Origin: Notospermus geniculatus
Lineage: Eukaryota > Nemertea > Pilidiophora > Heteronemertea > Lineidae
Length of the DNA stretch: 64,000 bases
Reading direction: 5' to 3'
NCBI GenBank assembly: GCA_002633025.1
Contig: NMRB01000547.1
Span: 212,152-276,151 of the forward strand
The translations under genes and the position numbers were made by a program. This document shows positions 24,406 to 36,000 of this stretch, one piece after another; positions within the stretch are counted from its first letter, which is position 1, and every line of letters begins with the position of its first letter. The notes under the pieces were generated by a model. The model did no database searches. It saw only the letters and a list, made by a program, of their open reading frames with translations, and was not told the DNA's origin.

Positions 24406-24720
24406 GCTTGCCTCATTTGTCACGAGTCCAATTCTTTCCCTAACCAATCATCTCAATGTTTGCTAGATTTTTTTCTCCCCCTGCCTTACATCGTGTCCCG
24501 CATAGCAAGCGACTATCGAATCCTACATCAAATCAACTAATCATTTAAGGGGTGGCGTGTTGGTTGGTGGCGTTTCGAGGAGGACATGATTCTTCTTCAC
24601 CGGCACTGGTATGTTGACTCGTTGAGTCCTTTCGTGGAGTCAACCGCCGCCGCGGCTCAACAGGCTGCTGATTTCCATAAATTCGAAGGCACATGGCCGT
24701 ACCTTAGCAGGATTTCTAAT

Positions 24721-26068
24721 TTATCATATACCAAGGCTCCGTGAGATCCGAGCAAGTCAAACTTAAAGTGACAATTTTTGCCGAAAAAAAATGTCAAATT
24801 TGAGCCAGGACAAACCCGATGCATTACTTGTCATCAAAAGAATATTCTTGGCCGTTTTCATCTCAATCTGTCAACTATTACGCAAAATATACATGCAATT
24901 GTGAAGAGGGTGTTCCGTTCAACTGAGCGGGCGATCCGGGAGGGTGATAAATTTTTCCGGAACACACGTGTGTGTTCCGGACTTTCCATTGTTGGCGCCG
25001 ATGAACAGCAGAAATGGCCATTTCAACCGACAAAAACACATCCAAACTCGGTGCGACGAACAGGAATCATCACTTACATTTTGATAGTGTTCCTGACAGG
25101 AAAAAAATGTCAACTCAATGTTCATTATATGAAATAAACACGAAATTGCTGAGAGGGTGATCCGAGATTCCCAAGAATTCCATTGTTTTAGACGAAAAAT
25201 ACTTTCGCACTACTTTTTCCTCTGTTGTGGATCGAGGTAGGCCTATGACGTCAGACAATCGGGATTATCCATGTGCCTGTCCAGCCAGCCCAGTTAGGGC
25301 GGATACACTACCGAAACACTGCCATGATTGAATGAATAATAATTTACAACTGATCACAATCTTTAGAAGCCATCCCGCGACATGTCTTTTCGAACAGCAG
25401 TCCCTGGAAACGCGGCGTACTCAGCATGCTCAGTGGTAGTCATGGCCAACAGAGTCGAAAAACATCCAACGACGTTCGACGTCGTGACGTCATGTCGCTG
25501 ACGTGATGAAGGCATTTCGCTCATGCCGCAACACCACGCAAGACGTGGTGTGATTGGTTCAAAATTGCCAAAATTTCGCCGTACGATTTGATCATGTTGG
25601 GCTACGGTGTAGGCCTAGATGATTCTTCCTGGCTGTTAGGCCCACAGGGCTCTGGCGAGAAGATCTCAAGACTAAAGGTATCGAATCCCCAAAACAAAGA
25701 TGGTTTACTAACAGCACTTTGGGGATCTACATCTTGGCTCACTTTCTGAACGAACCGTCTCACCGCGGCGCCTCACTCCGTCAACATTCGCGCAGTAACA
25801 CAAAGTTTTGGACGGGCGGTGATACAGGTGTCATCAGTTGAGTATTTTAAGTCATTTCTTGTGTTTATTATGGAAAAAACAAGGCGTTTTCGGGTATATG
25901 ATAAATAAAAAACCACCCTCGTGTAATTTCCAAGTGTGCAGAACACACTCGTGATGGCCTTTGGCCGGGAAAATCCCTCGACCTGCGGTCTCGGGATTTT
26001 CCCGAGCCAAAGGCCATCACTCATGTGTTCTGCACACTTGGAAATCACACTCGGGTGGTTTTTTTATT
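24721..26068. mobile_element. 1.35-kb insertion in copy B
   Basis: Copy A reads GATTTCTAATGTACAGAGT (about 13,628) without interruption; in B 1,348 bp lie between TTCTAAT and GTACAGAGT. The right end is a large imperfect palindrome (25,906-26,066). The left part holds a perfect 24-bp palindrome centred on CACACGTGTG (24,957-24,980) and a 119-codon open frame from 24,778 that I do not recognise and do not call as a gene. No clear target-site duplication or terminal repeat pair spans the whole insert, so it may be two events. Confidence 0.75.
25906..26066. mobile_element. 160-bp fold-back at right end of the B insertion
   Basis: AAAAAACCACCCTCGTGTAA through GATGGCCTTTGGCCGGGAAA is mirrored by GGGATTTTCCCGAGCCAAAG through ACTCGGGTGGTTTTTT. 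Arms about 73 bp, loop about 13 bp around CTCGACCTGCGGTC. Present in B only. Confidence 0.88.
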
Positions 26069-26166
26069 GTACAGAGTACTGGGGATCGGCACTTGTCCTG
26101 GAAGATGTACGTATTTTCTTCAAAATAATCCCAATTATTTGGCGATTGAGAACAAACAGGCGCATT

Positions 26167-26284
26167 GGCTGATATTCATAAAAGCTAGCAAATGCTTTTA
26201 CTTCAAGTTTTGCAGTACATTTACATTGGACCTCACTGTGCAAATCTTAAGCAAAGCATTTGCTAACTTTTATGAACACCAGCC
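26167..26284. mobile_element. Hairpin MITE (B)
   Basis: Counterpart of 13,732-13,849 with one base change in the right arm (AAGCAAAGC for AAGTAAAGC). Confidence 0.85.
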
Positions 26285-26661
26285 ATTATTCGAGAGCGTT
26301 GCACCTTCCCATATCACTTTCCCTTGAAAAATCAAATGTATTGTGGCCGAATCCAAGTTCCCTCTGGACTGAGCATCATACCAATACATACGAATCTGGT
26401 CCAGTGGCCACATGGTCTCCCACACAATTTCTCGATCGGTAAATCATTTATACAGTTTGTTACATTGCATGAATACACAAGAATACTTATGGATGCCTTC
26501 AAACAAAAAAAATATTAGATTGTCTTTTAACTGCACGGTCCTCATCAATAATTAAGTAAAGGAAAACCATTATTGGGTTTTAGTACAGATGAATAGGGAT
26601 GTCTGTAAATCAAGTACAGATCGTGCACAGTTGTCTTCACCAATGACCCGGCGTGAAAGCT

Positions 26662-26867
26662 CATTGGGAGTCTTTACTGCCGTTAGAGGCCACCACCAGT
26701 TAGTGGTCGTGGAACGTCACAAAATGTGACGTCACACAGAAGAAGTGTATGCAACGTCATCCATAATGATGTTGTGAGGTCATGTCGTACGTCTATGACG
26801 TCAAATTTTGTGACGTTCTATTCTAGGACCGCTAACAGGCGACCTCTAACGGCAGTAAAGTCTCCCT
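26662..26867. mobile_element. CRE-bearing MITE, copy 2 (B)
   Basis: Matches 14,232-14,437 with only isolated base changes (for example GCATGCAACG against GTATGCAACG). Confidence 0.88.
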
Positions 26868-28063
26868 GTTCTCGAGGCGTGCTTCATCTGGCAACCCAGA
26901 CTCTGAAAGGGTGTGGTCTCCGTCTTACAAAGAATGTACGACTTGAAGTCGGTGAAGCCAGGAGACAGAAGAACCTCAGTAGGCCTACATAGATTTTCTT
27001 CTCCTTAGCTTCATCTAGCTTATTACAAAGATAAACGTATCGGACCTAGCAGGGTGAACCCCTTTCGTCTGCTTCTTGAATCAATTGGTGGATAATCCGC
27101 CCTAACACAAAGAACCTACCTGACCTTGCCGAAACCATACTGTTGTAGCGTGCACTACCATGGCAACGTAATAAACATTACTGCATAATGGTATACGTTG
27201 TCTCCACACGCTGATCTATGGCTGCAACTCTTGATGGAGGTTTAAAGCTAGATTGATGGAGACGATTGACGTGTTCAAAAAGTCACCTATTTCTTCTAGA
27301 AAAGCACAAAGCTACTTCATGGAATGTGTCCATCGTTACTGGCAACTGATCTGATATTTCAATGGGCAGTGATAATGAATTTCATCAATCTTCCTCGAGT
27401 CAATACCGTCAGCTGAGGTAGTTAAAGCACCTCTGTATCTAGTAGTAGGAAAAAGTGGATGATACTGACACAGTCTCGTGGATTATGGATTTTTTGACGT
27501 TCTAGGCGGCCTCTACCGGCAGTAAAGTCGCCCATTGGAGTTGATGAAATTGTTTGCGACATTGGCCAAGATTTTGAGACCGGGAGACTCTCACGCAATA
27601 TATGATACTCAGTTTTATAGGTGTGCATACGGTAAAACATATCATATATACTGCAGTTTCAATCTAGAAGGTCAGTTCGGTAAAGCGAGGCACGAACACC
27701 GACTCAATCAGGAATCATTCCAGACGATTGACCTTCCATGTCTGTCGATTTCAAAGATCGCTAATAGCCTTGTTATGAGCTAATCAACTGGAAGACATAA
27801 CTATGTGAAATCGACCGCACAAGAGGACGTCTACAGACTTTGTGTGGTCAAAGGGCATCCGACGTAATACATTTATAATGCTCTCCCCTGCATTGTTGTG
27901 ACGATTGAGCCAAGTCAGAATTCCCTGTCGTTGTGGTCACGGCGGATCACGGTCATTTTGGAAAGTTCGGTGATCAGCCATATACGGCCGGTGAGAGTGA
28001 CGTGACTTATACGAACCCGGACGGGATTATGAAGTTAACAATCTGCCTTTTCGGGTTTTAGCT

Positions 28064-28430
28064 TGCTAGAACGAGACCAAAGTAGATGTTTATGTACGAA
28101 TATAAAAGGGTATATCTTGCTTGGGGTCAAATGTATCGTTAATTCGGCAGGAACACAAAATGTTGATCAAAATTGGTAATGGCATTACTAGCACGTGAAA
28201 GTTAATTCATGTCACTGTGTGCTAAACCGTCGTTAAGACACCTCAACTTGCGAGAACGAGACCAAAGTAGATGTTTATGTACGAATATAAAAGGGTATAT
28301 CTTGCTTGGGGTCAAATGTATCGTTAATTCACAAAATGTTGATCAAAATTGGTAATGGCATTACTAGCACGTGAAAGTTAATTCATGTCACTGTGTGCTA
28401 AACCGTCGTTAAGACACCTCACAACAAATC
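28064..28430. repeat. About 185-bp direct repeat in copy B
   Basis: The stretch from AGAACGAGACCAAAGTAGAT to CGTCGTTAAGACACCTCAAC occurs at about 28,067-28,245 and again from 28,250. The second copy lacks GGCAGGAAC and begins TTGCGAGAACG instead of TTGCTAGAACG. Copy A has it once (about 15,637). The first unit equals A exactly, so this may be an unmerged overlap of two allelic contigs rather than a true duplication. Confidence 0.8.
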
Positions 28431-29347
28431 GTTAAGTCAATCTAGAATGATTAACTGAAGACAGAAGTTGTTTGAAGAGTTCGTAAAGAAGCTCTTTTTC
28501 TCACTCAACTCCAAGATAATCCATTTTATTCAACATGCCATGTCATTCTACATTATAACCTGTCTGGTTTCTTCGTAATCTCGACTTTCAGAAGGCGTTA
28601 CTTGCAAGCCAAACACAAAAAAATGACGAGAACCCGAATGTTCTGAAGTTACCGAAGTTCACTTTCAGATCAGGGCCATCTCTTTCAATGAGTGTTCAGA
28701 AACTGGCACTATAGACCATCAGTCGCCAAGGTCAGACGCTGCAGGACATGAAGACTCTGACAGGGTCGCAAAAATGCAGCAACTGCATGTATTACTGCAC
28801 AGCAAGCGACAAGAGTCTCTCGCCCGTACCCACCTGGTTTGATCATCTGGGTAGTATGGCACCTCAGGTGCACAAAAACACGCCCAAGGAATCCCAGAGA
28901 TGAAACTGGAATAATGGTAGTGTGTCCTCACCCGACAGTCCCTCGCAATCGAACAGGGATAGAGGGGATACAGATTGACGTTGGAAGGCATCGCCTGGGC
29001 ACATCCAGTGTACAGATCACCATGCATACAGCCCAAGCATGTTCCTCGTCTACAGATGAAAGTCAGCATTGCACACCCCAGATTCCTGGCATCCTTACTG
29101 CACCATCGTAACGATTTATGTGAAATAAAGTCACAGCTAATTAAAAACATATACCAATTGCAATCTGTATAGCATTGGAGGAAGCCCATCGAGGTGACAA
29201 ACTCGTTTTCTATGCTCAAGTGAGGAATGCAAGAGAAATAATTACAGGACGATCGAGAAATAATTCCCTCATCGTTGAAGTCACTACTACATGTACCAAA
29301 TTCAAGTTTTGGTAACAGGAGATATATAGGCTACACCAGAGTCCTGG

Positions 29348-29472
29348 TGCGACCGCCACGAAACTACGATAGCACTAACAGGGCCAAACAGAGAAATTCT
29401 GTAATGGTAAAAGCCATTGCATACCTCTCTGTTAGACACTGTTAGTGCTATCGGAGTTTCGTGGCGGCCCGC
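29348..29472. mobile_element. 125-bp hairpin MITE with 5-bp target duplication (B only)
   Basis: Ends TGCGACCGCCACGAAAC and GTTTCGTGGCGGCCCGC. CCTGG stands on both sides (29,343-29,347 and 29,473-29,477) and only once in the empty site of A (17,022-17,026). The insertion limits are therefore read directly. Arms extend about 35 bp (TAGCACTAACAG facing CTGTTAGTGCTA). Confidence 0.92.
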
Positions 29473-29805
29473 CCTGGCTTTTCCACTTGGATCTAACATC
29501 ATCATATCAAGAGCGACAGTGTCAGGACTTCGATTTGAAGATATCAACAGCTTGCTGCGTGGTCAGCAATGCGGATCATCACCAACAGAAGCTCAGCCCC
29601 AGCAGTACTACACGTAGATCTCTCTGTGACCTTACTTCTGACCTAACAGATATCCAAAATAAAGCACAAAGAACGACACACAAAATGATATAATAAGAAA
29701 AGTCGTCTCCGAATTATGCAAATTTTCGACTCCAACCGGGGTCTTCCTCAGGCACTTTCTTATCTAATGCACCACAACTGCGATTGTGGTGTACAGGTTG
29801 AGGAC

Positions 29806-29941
29806 TTAAGGTCTCGGGCCACTTGTGCGTTTTGCGCTGCGTGATGCGTCAAGTCTTTTGTTAGGAAGCAGAACGGCGGAAAATAACAAAAGATTTGACG
29901 CATCACGCAGCGTAAAACGCACAAGTGGCCCGAGACCTTAA
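29806..29941. mobile_element. Hairpin MITE bounded by TTAA (B only)
   Basis: TTAAGGTCTCGGGCCACTTG faces CAAGTGGCCCGAGACCTTAA. The arms (about 45 bp, through GCTGCGTGATGCGTCAA) are almost perfect. Copy A lacks it and reads GGACTTACATGTAAGCGGG there. TTAA at both ends is the target of piggyBac-type transposases; assignment to that group is inference. Confidence 0.85.
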
Positions 29942-30045
29942 AGCGGGATTCACTGGCTCACGGATCCGGTCCCTTTCCAGTCCGTTTGCCCCTAGTTTAC
30001 TGGATACGACAAAGCAAAAGTCAGTTTGATAGATTTTTTACGGAG

Positions 30046-30158
30046 CAGGGGCCACATGCATAAAACATCTTAAGTGTAAAATTTCCCTTAAAATATTGTT
30101 CCAAACAAAAGATAAGGGAAATTTTACCCTTAAGATGTTTTATGCATATGAACCGCTG
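30046..30158. mobile_element. Hairpin MITE with ATGCATAAAACAT arms (B)
   Basis: Counterpart of 17,464-17,576. B has ACATCTTAAG where A has ACATATTAAG, so the B arm pairs better and A carries the later change. Confidence 0.88.
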
Positions 30159-30370
30159 AATCGGACAGAATCCGTGCGCCAATGAACCCCGCTTGACGCT
30201 TCGTGTACGACATGCATTCAAATGTGTGAATCTAACAAACTGATGAATAGACGACTAATGAAGCCATGAAACTTGACAGGGGCAGTATGTTCATTTCCTG
30301 ACAATTACATATTGACAGAGACAATGATGATGTGTGATCCTGGAGGCCACAAGCTCGGAACAGGTACACG

Positions 30371-30479
30371 GGGGCCATATTCATGAAGCCTTCGCAACTT
30401 TGCGTCCACGCAAATCTATTGTAAGGCTATCAGTGAACAATAGGGTGTGCAGTTGTGGAGGCTTCATGAATATGGGCCC
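30371..30479. mobile_element. Hairpin MITE, GGGGGCCATATTCATGAAGC (B)
   Basis: Counterpart of 17,786-17,898 with a 4-base deletion and several changes in the loop. The right end has GGGCCCA instead of GGCCCCA. Confidence 0.88.
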
Positions 30480-32309
30480 AGGTCCGTCAAACGATGCAAA
30501 GTGACCTTCCAATAGAATCTGTGAGGGTCGAGTGGCTCGTGGCCCTCAAGTTGAACTTGGCAGTGTCCATGCCTTCCGTCAAGCAGGAGCGAAGACCTCC
30601 TCATTCTATAAGAATGCTGTACCTAACATCCTTTTCCTATCATGCAAATTGAGCTGTCTAGACAAACCTTTATTCGTCCTTTTGCAACGGCTTGTCGGTG
30701 CCCTTTCTGCAGAGGGACTGATCCGCCGAAATAATGACACGACAATAAAAACAGCTGTATCGAGTTATTTGTCAATGTCCTAATGCTACTTGTTAGGGTT
30801 CCCTTTAGTCTGTGCTGTTCCTTTGAGCGTGTTGCTTCTGAAGGCTTCACTCGCTGTAGCCATTGGGAGAATACGTCTCTCTGGTAATTGTGCCCCCAAG
30901 GGCGACACCATGTTTGCCGTGTTTGTATTACATGGAGACGAGGGAGATACAGGTAATGTAGCAAGAAAGGTTGTGTGGGGCACGGGTATCGTTCAGACAT
31001 GGTCTATGATCCACGGATGGGTGAAGGATGAAAAATGAGTTGATCAGTTGAAACCGACTACAAAACTGCCCTCAAAGACGGGAGTGATATGATTAAGACC
31101 TACATGTAGTAAATGCCTTTACCTTTTTCTGCTGTACAAATGCATTTGGAAAATCATGTACAAAACTGAAAGCATTTACAAGAGTAAGCATCCATACTAC
31201 CCAAGAGCTCTCTATGCCAGACGACGACCCTAGTTTATGACATCCATAACGAACGCCAGATTCACACTATCAAATTTTGTAAATATGCCAGCTGCTTTCA
31301 TATAATAATCTTCATGTAAGCCCTTATTCTGAAAATTTTGATCAAATTTTGACAACAACGTGGATCGGGTTCAGACACCGACCTTCGTACTGAAAGCAGG
31401 GACCACCGTTCACGTATTGTTACGGAACGTCTCTTACGTTGTCTGACTTGGGTAGAGAGGGGGATATCACAATAACCACTGAAATATGTCGAAACAAAAG
31501 AGTATATTTACCAGAATCTCGCTTTCCTAGGCTAAATCTCGTATTCCATAGGAAAAATATAAATCCCAGGCCTAATACGGGTATCCCAAGCCGCATAGTG
31601 CATCGTCTACATTTCCTGTGTCGTCGCCCGGGGCTCTAAGTTCCCTATGCTAGCACATTGGCCAGGGATGAGTGATGTAGCTCCACTGCGCACTGCCGCG
31701 CCGTTACCCTTCACGCGTACGCTGTTCGCCATGTCTGCAGCCTTCAGAAATTTTACGATTCTGATCTCAGAAATTCCAGAACTGTTCACAAATTCCCAAC
31801 AAAAAGACTCAAAACCGTTAGAGAAGAACCAAAAGCGAATCCACAAACGAATTTGCCTGATTTTTTTCCCACGTTCCAAGTTCACATCGATTGATTCACC
31901 CGGTGATTATAATTCCAGGTTTATCAATATCCAATATGTTGGGAAGAAACCAGGTAGACTTCGATTAGGGCGAGTCGTATTTCCACACTGGGATTTACCT
32001 TCTATCACTTGAAGCGAAATCCTATATTTTGTTTTTGGTGATGATGTGAACCTCTCACATCAAACCGAGACCAAGGCGCGTTCTTTGCGTCTCCATGAAA
32101 CCAAATGAGGAATGGAATAACTCTCGCTCATTGAATTATAGCGAGGCTGCCGCCAGTGCCAACACCAGCGTGGCAGGTAAATCTAATGTCGCCCTTCGTG
32201 TATGTTATATAGTCTGGCTTGGTTACCCAAAGGCAGCAAACTAATTTCTGGGATTACGCGGGTGCATTTTGGAATAAATCTGCATCGCAAGGGGAAGTCG
32301 ATTTAAGAC

Positions 32310-32840
32310 GATGCCAGAGGCACCGCGGGTCAACGGCAGCCAAGATTTTATTCACTGCGGGGCAGTATTATTTACTGCGGGGTAGCACTATTTGCTGCGT
32401 GGTAACGTTTAGTTAACATCCGGCATTTATCATTTCATTTATCATCTCATCGAAGCAGCAAGGACATCGTATCACGCCATGGTCTTGACCTGTGTGCGTG
32501 ATGGAATCACAGCACTCATGAATATTAATGCAAAGATGGTAAGCCAAGGAACAAACAAATTGAAGGATAAATGTGCGCTGAACCCTCGTGAATTGAATGT
32601 AACGAAGAGAATGGTTCATATGCTATAATCTTCAGTTTAAACACATGCCGAAATAAAAAGTGGGCTGAAATATTCTCGCCGGGCAAGTCGTTCCATTTTT
32701 CTCGAATGCATTGGTTTAGCCTGTCTCATTTTACATCACCTCTTCCGCAGAAGATCTACAATGATAGTTCGAATATCCTTAGCAACGAGGATAATTGCAT
32801 GTTCTGTTAATGCAGTTCTGGTCGAATCTCTATGTATTGA
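32310..32840. repeat. Shared block y, about 530 bp (copy at 42,501-43,017)
   Basis: Starts GATGCCAGAGGCACCGCGGG directly after copy B and ends at CTCTATGTATTGA. The same block, with a few percent differences, is at 42,501-43,017. It includes three near repeats of the type TTTACTGCGGGGYAG (32,349-32,405). On the minus strand an open stretch at 32,413-32,619 has the spacing of a decayed RING finger tail (HLC, then HGVIRCPCC), which the second copy breaks by frameshift. No target-site duplication is visible at either copy. Confidence 0.8.
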
Positions 32841-33007
32841 ATCAATGTTCAAATGGTTCCTTCAAACATCTGCCAGAATTTTCAGTTCACCTCACGAGGA
32901 ATGCAGAACAACTGCCACACTGCCAAAACCTCAGTGCAATATCACCGGCACCTCTAAATCATCCCTTGACAAGGCTCCCCCCGTGAAAAACAGAAAGCTT
33001 GTCTTAC

Positions 33008-36000
33008 CACTTTCCATTTCTTGCCCTCGAGAGCAAGTACTGGCGGTCCCTTCACAGGGCCCGCAGCTGCAGGTTTCGCAGGCGCTGGCTTTGGCGAGGT
33101 GCTGGGTTTCTTGTTCGGCGTAGGCCCTGTCGTCCTCAATGCTGGATTCTTGTGGGTTTTCATGTCATCCGTCACTTTCTTCAGACCTGGAAAAGAGACA
33201 ATGCTCAAGTAGAATTCCACGGATGCTGTCCTGATACCAACGTTTTCACAGCTACTGGGATAAGTAACAGTAAAATAATCTGCTAACATTTCCTAAATTG
33301 AGAGGCGTCCTGATTACAGAGGTCAAAATGAATACACGTAGAATGCAGACATCGGACTGAAATTTTGTGTCCTGAATAAAGAGGTGTCCTTCAGGGAGAG
33401 GTTCTATTGTATTCATGTCTTACCCTTTGTGACATTAGCACCCTTGTTCAGGTCGCTGAACAGAGCAGCTCTGGCGGCATCATCCCCACTAGCTTTTGGA
33501 GCTGGAGCACCAGTAGGGGGTAGGACTGGTGGTGGCGGTGGCGGGGCAGGAGCACCGGGAGGTGGGGGCGCAGCACTAGCAGAGACACCTCCTTTCACGT
33601 AGGGTGCAGCCTGAAAAGAGAAGGCTTCAAAATGTTTTTGTGCAGATGGCACGACTCAGAAGGTGTGTTGAGAAAGATATAAACGAGCTTGTATCATCAT
33701 CTTAGCAAACTACAAACAACGTACCGATATAGGCCTATGTGACCTGTGACAGCGAAATGAGTCGGAATGCGCCTATAAGAAGACCCAAGGTGAACTAACG
33801 CTTTGGTGATTTCATCACTGTCTGCCCATTGTGAAATTTGACTTTGTCCATTTCTGTTACAGTATTGTCCTCTGGTGTCATCTTGGGTCTTCTTCCGGCG
33901 CATTCCGACTCATTTTGTTGTCATGGGTCACATATTCTACATCAGAAAGAACTATTGAATGACCGTCAGCTCCAAGTAACACATTTCCTGTAACGTTTCA
34001 TAATTGTACTTTTCTTTGAAGGAATTATCATGGCAATGAAAGGGGTGAAAGTAGATGAAAAAGAGTCACCATCTTACCCTTGGATTCCATGTTAAACCAG
34101 TTGTGTGGTGTGCCTTTACATACGCCGCTAAATCCTTCAGCAGCTTAATCAAAGACTTCGCCCAATTTGCTTGTTTTGGGTCTCTGTCAAGAATGAATAA
34201 GATTCCTCATTACAAATCCAGAATCTACTAGGAGTAAACAATTTTGAATCGAGAGTCACTGTCAAGTACAGCATTACCGTACTTAAAAGCTGTAGACAAT
34301 ATTGGAGAATTTAATGAACAGCAGGAGAAAACTGGTATGCCCAGACTGAGAGAAAACCTGCTCAGTCAAATCGAGTTGCCCTCTCTATCGTATAAAGAGT
34401 CCCTCCGAGGACTGAACTCAGAACCTCAGAATTGGTGGGTGTCAATACCCGGACATCACTCACGAACGAAGCCAGATAGGCCTTGATCAGGATCAGGTAA
34501 AGTACTCTGGTTACATCCTACAGCATCCAGGTGGAATTTCTTAGAAAGTATCTCTACACATAAAGAATAACGACAACTCACGATTCCCTGAACTCCTTCA
34601 AAATTTTGTTGGTATAAAACTGGCTAGACTCTTCCATCTGTCGGACATAAGGAGCAGGCGCTGGAGACTAAGAGAAAACACGATATTAGTGAGTATTCCC
34701 AAAAACGTAGGGTCAAGTTGACGCCAACTCTGAACTGAATGGTGTCAGCTTGTCCAACTACAATTGGCCTAGGCCCGCAAGTTTTCCATGCAAGTCCAAG
34801 GTACGTTTCCTGAAATAACTCGCCAATGTCATACGTACCACAGCCACCCATCCTAGGGCTGGGATAGCTTCGGAAATAGCGCTTAAGTGGTTGAACTGCT
34901 TATCCGTGCGATTCTTCTCCCTGAAGTCTTGTATCTTCATGATCACTTCACGCAGAGGCTTCAAAAATTCGGGTAAATCAGCATCCTGCAAGATGGAATG
35001 GGAGAGACATTCACTTTTCCATATCAATTACTCATCGTTTCAACATTTCCCCAACATCAGGCGCGGATCCAAGGGGGGGCAAACCCGGCCCGTGCCCCCT
35101 CTATTTTGTGGAAAATCTTTAAAATTGACCGGGAAATTTCGGAATTTTGAAAAGGTGTTAAAATTTGACCGAGGTTTTCCATGATGTGCGCCGGCTGTGC
35201 CCCCTCTTTCCCGTGATTCTGGATCCGCCCCTGAACATGTTGGTTTCTCTTCTGTCGGACTTCTTAGAAACTCCTGCATGCACACTTAAGAGCACCCGAA
35301 GTACGGGACGAAAAATGACAACCTACCTTGGGTTTTTGGCTTTTAGCAGCAGTCACTAACATACTCCTCTGGAGCTTGAAGGCTCTATCGACATCAACAC
35401 ACTGTAAAGAGAGAAGTGACAACATGTAAAATCTTTTCATGACGTCAGTTTGGTGCGAGATACACACTTCATCAGCTTTCACGTTTTTGACAGAGCTATC
35501 GGCCTGGAGTAGCGCACTTCCGCTATATGACTAGACTTGAAACTTTCTCAATTTCTCAAAAAATAACTCAAATAAGACTTACTATTTCGTTTGTTTTGCC
35601 TCCGATCGCTGCAGCTCCCTTCAGAAACTCGGCAACTTCACCATTCAAGAAGTTATCATATTCCTCAACAAATACTGGTAATGCTGTACAGATGAAGACA
35701 GAAATGACGATCAGTTGTGTAATATTGTCAAGAACAGAAAAGTGTTTTACAAGAAATGCGACTAATTTCTATGTTAGTTTTGCAAAGGCAGAGGCCTTTT
35801 TCATGAAGTATCATGGCATTGAATTGTTGAAAACTGGTAATGAAACTTGACTCTGAATTACCAGTTGAGCAGAACAACTCGTGCGAGAGAACTCTCATGT
35901 GGAGGAATGCCTTTAGATGGAAGCACTGGCTAGAAAATGCCTGAAGAGGCTGAGCTTTAAGATGATAAGACAGAGACAGAAAATGCCTGTCACAACAGCA

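Larger units (their letters stand above)
19811..32309. repeat. 12.5-kb repeat unit, copy B
   Basis: This is the counterpart of 7,286-19,717. Insertions present only in B, with the uninterrupted site visible in A, are: 24,721-26,068 (1.35 kb), 29,348-29,472 (hairpin), 29,806-29,941 (hairpin between TTAA sites), and an extra about 185-bp copy at 28,246-28,430. The stretch 22,190-23,400 is unique to B because A is interrupted by an n at 10,313. Copy B starts at a polyG run directly after a 91-bp block that recurs at 41,786, and ends exactly where another shared block begins (32,310). Confidence 0.9.

Noticed and set aside
24778-25137. 119-codon frame in the B-specific insertion
   Set aside because: Not recognised as transposase or reverse transcriptase; composition and a run of A at the start suggest chance.
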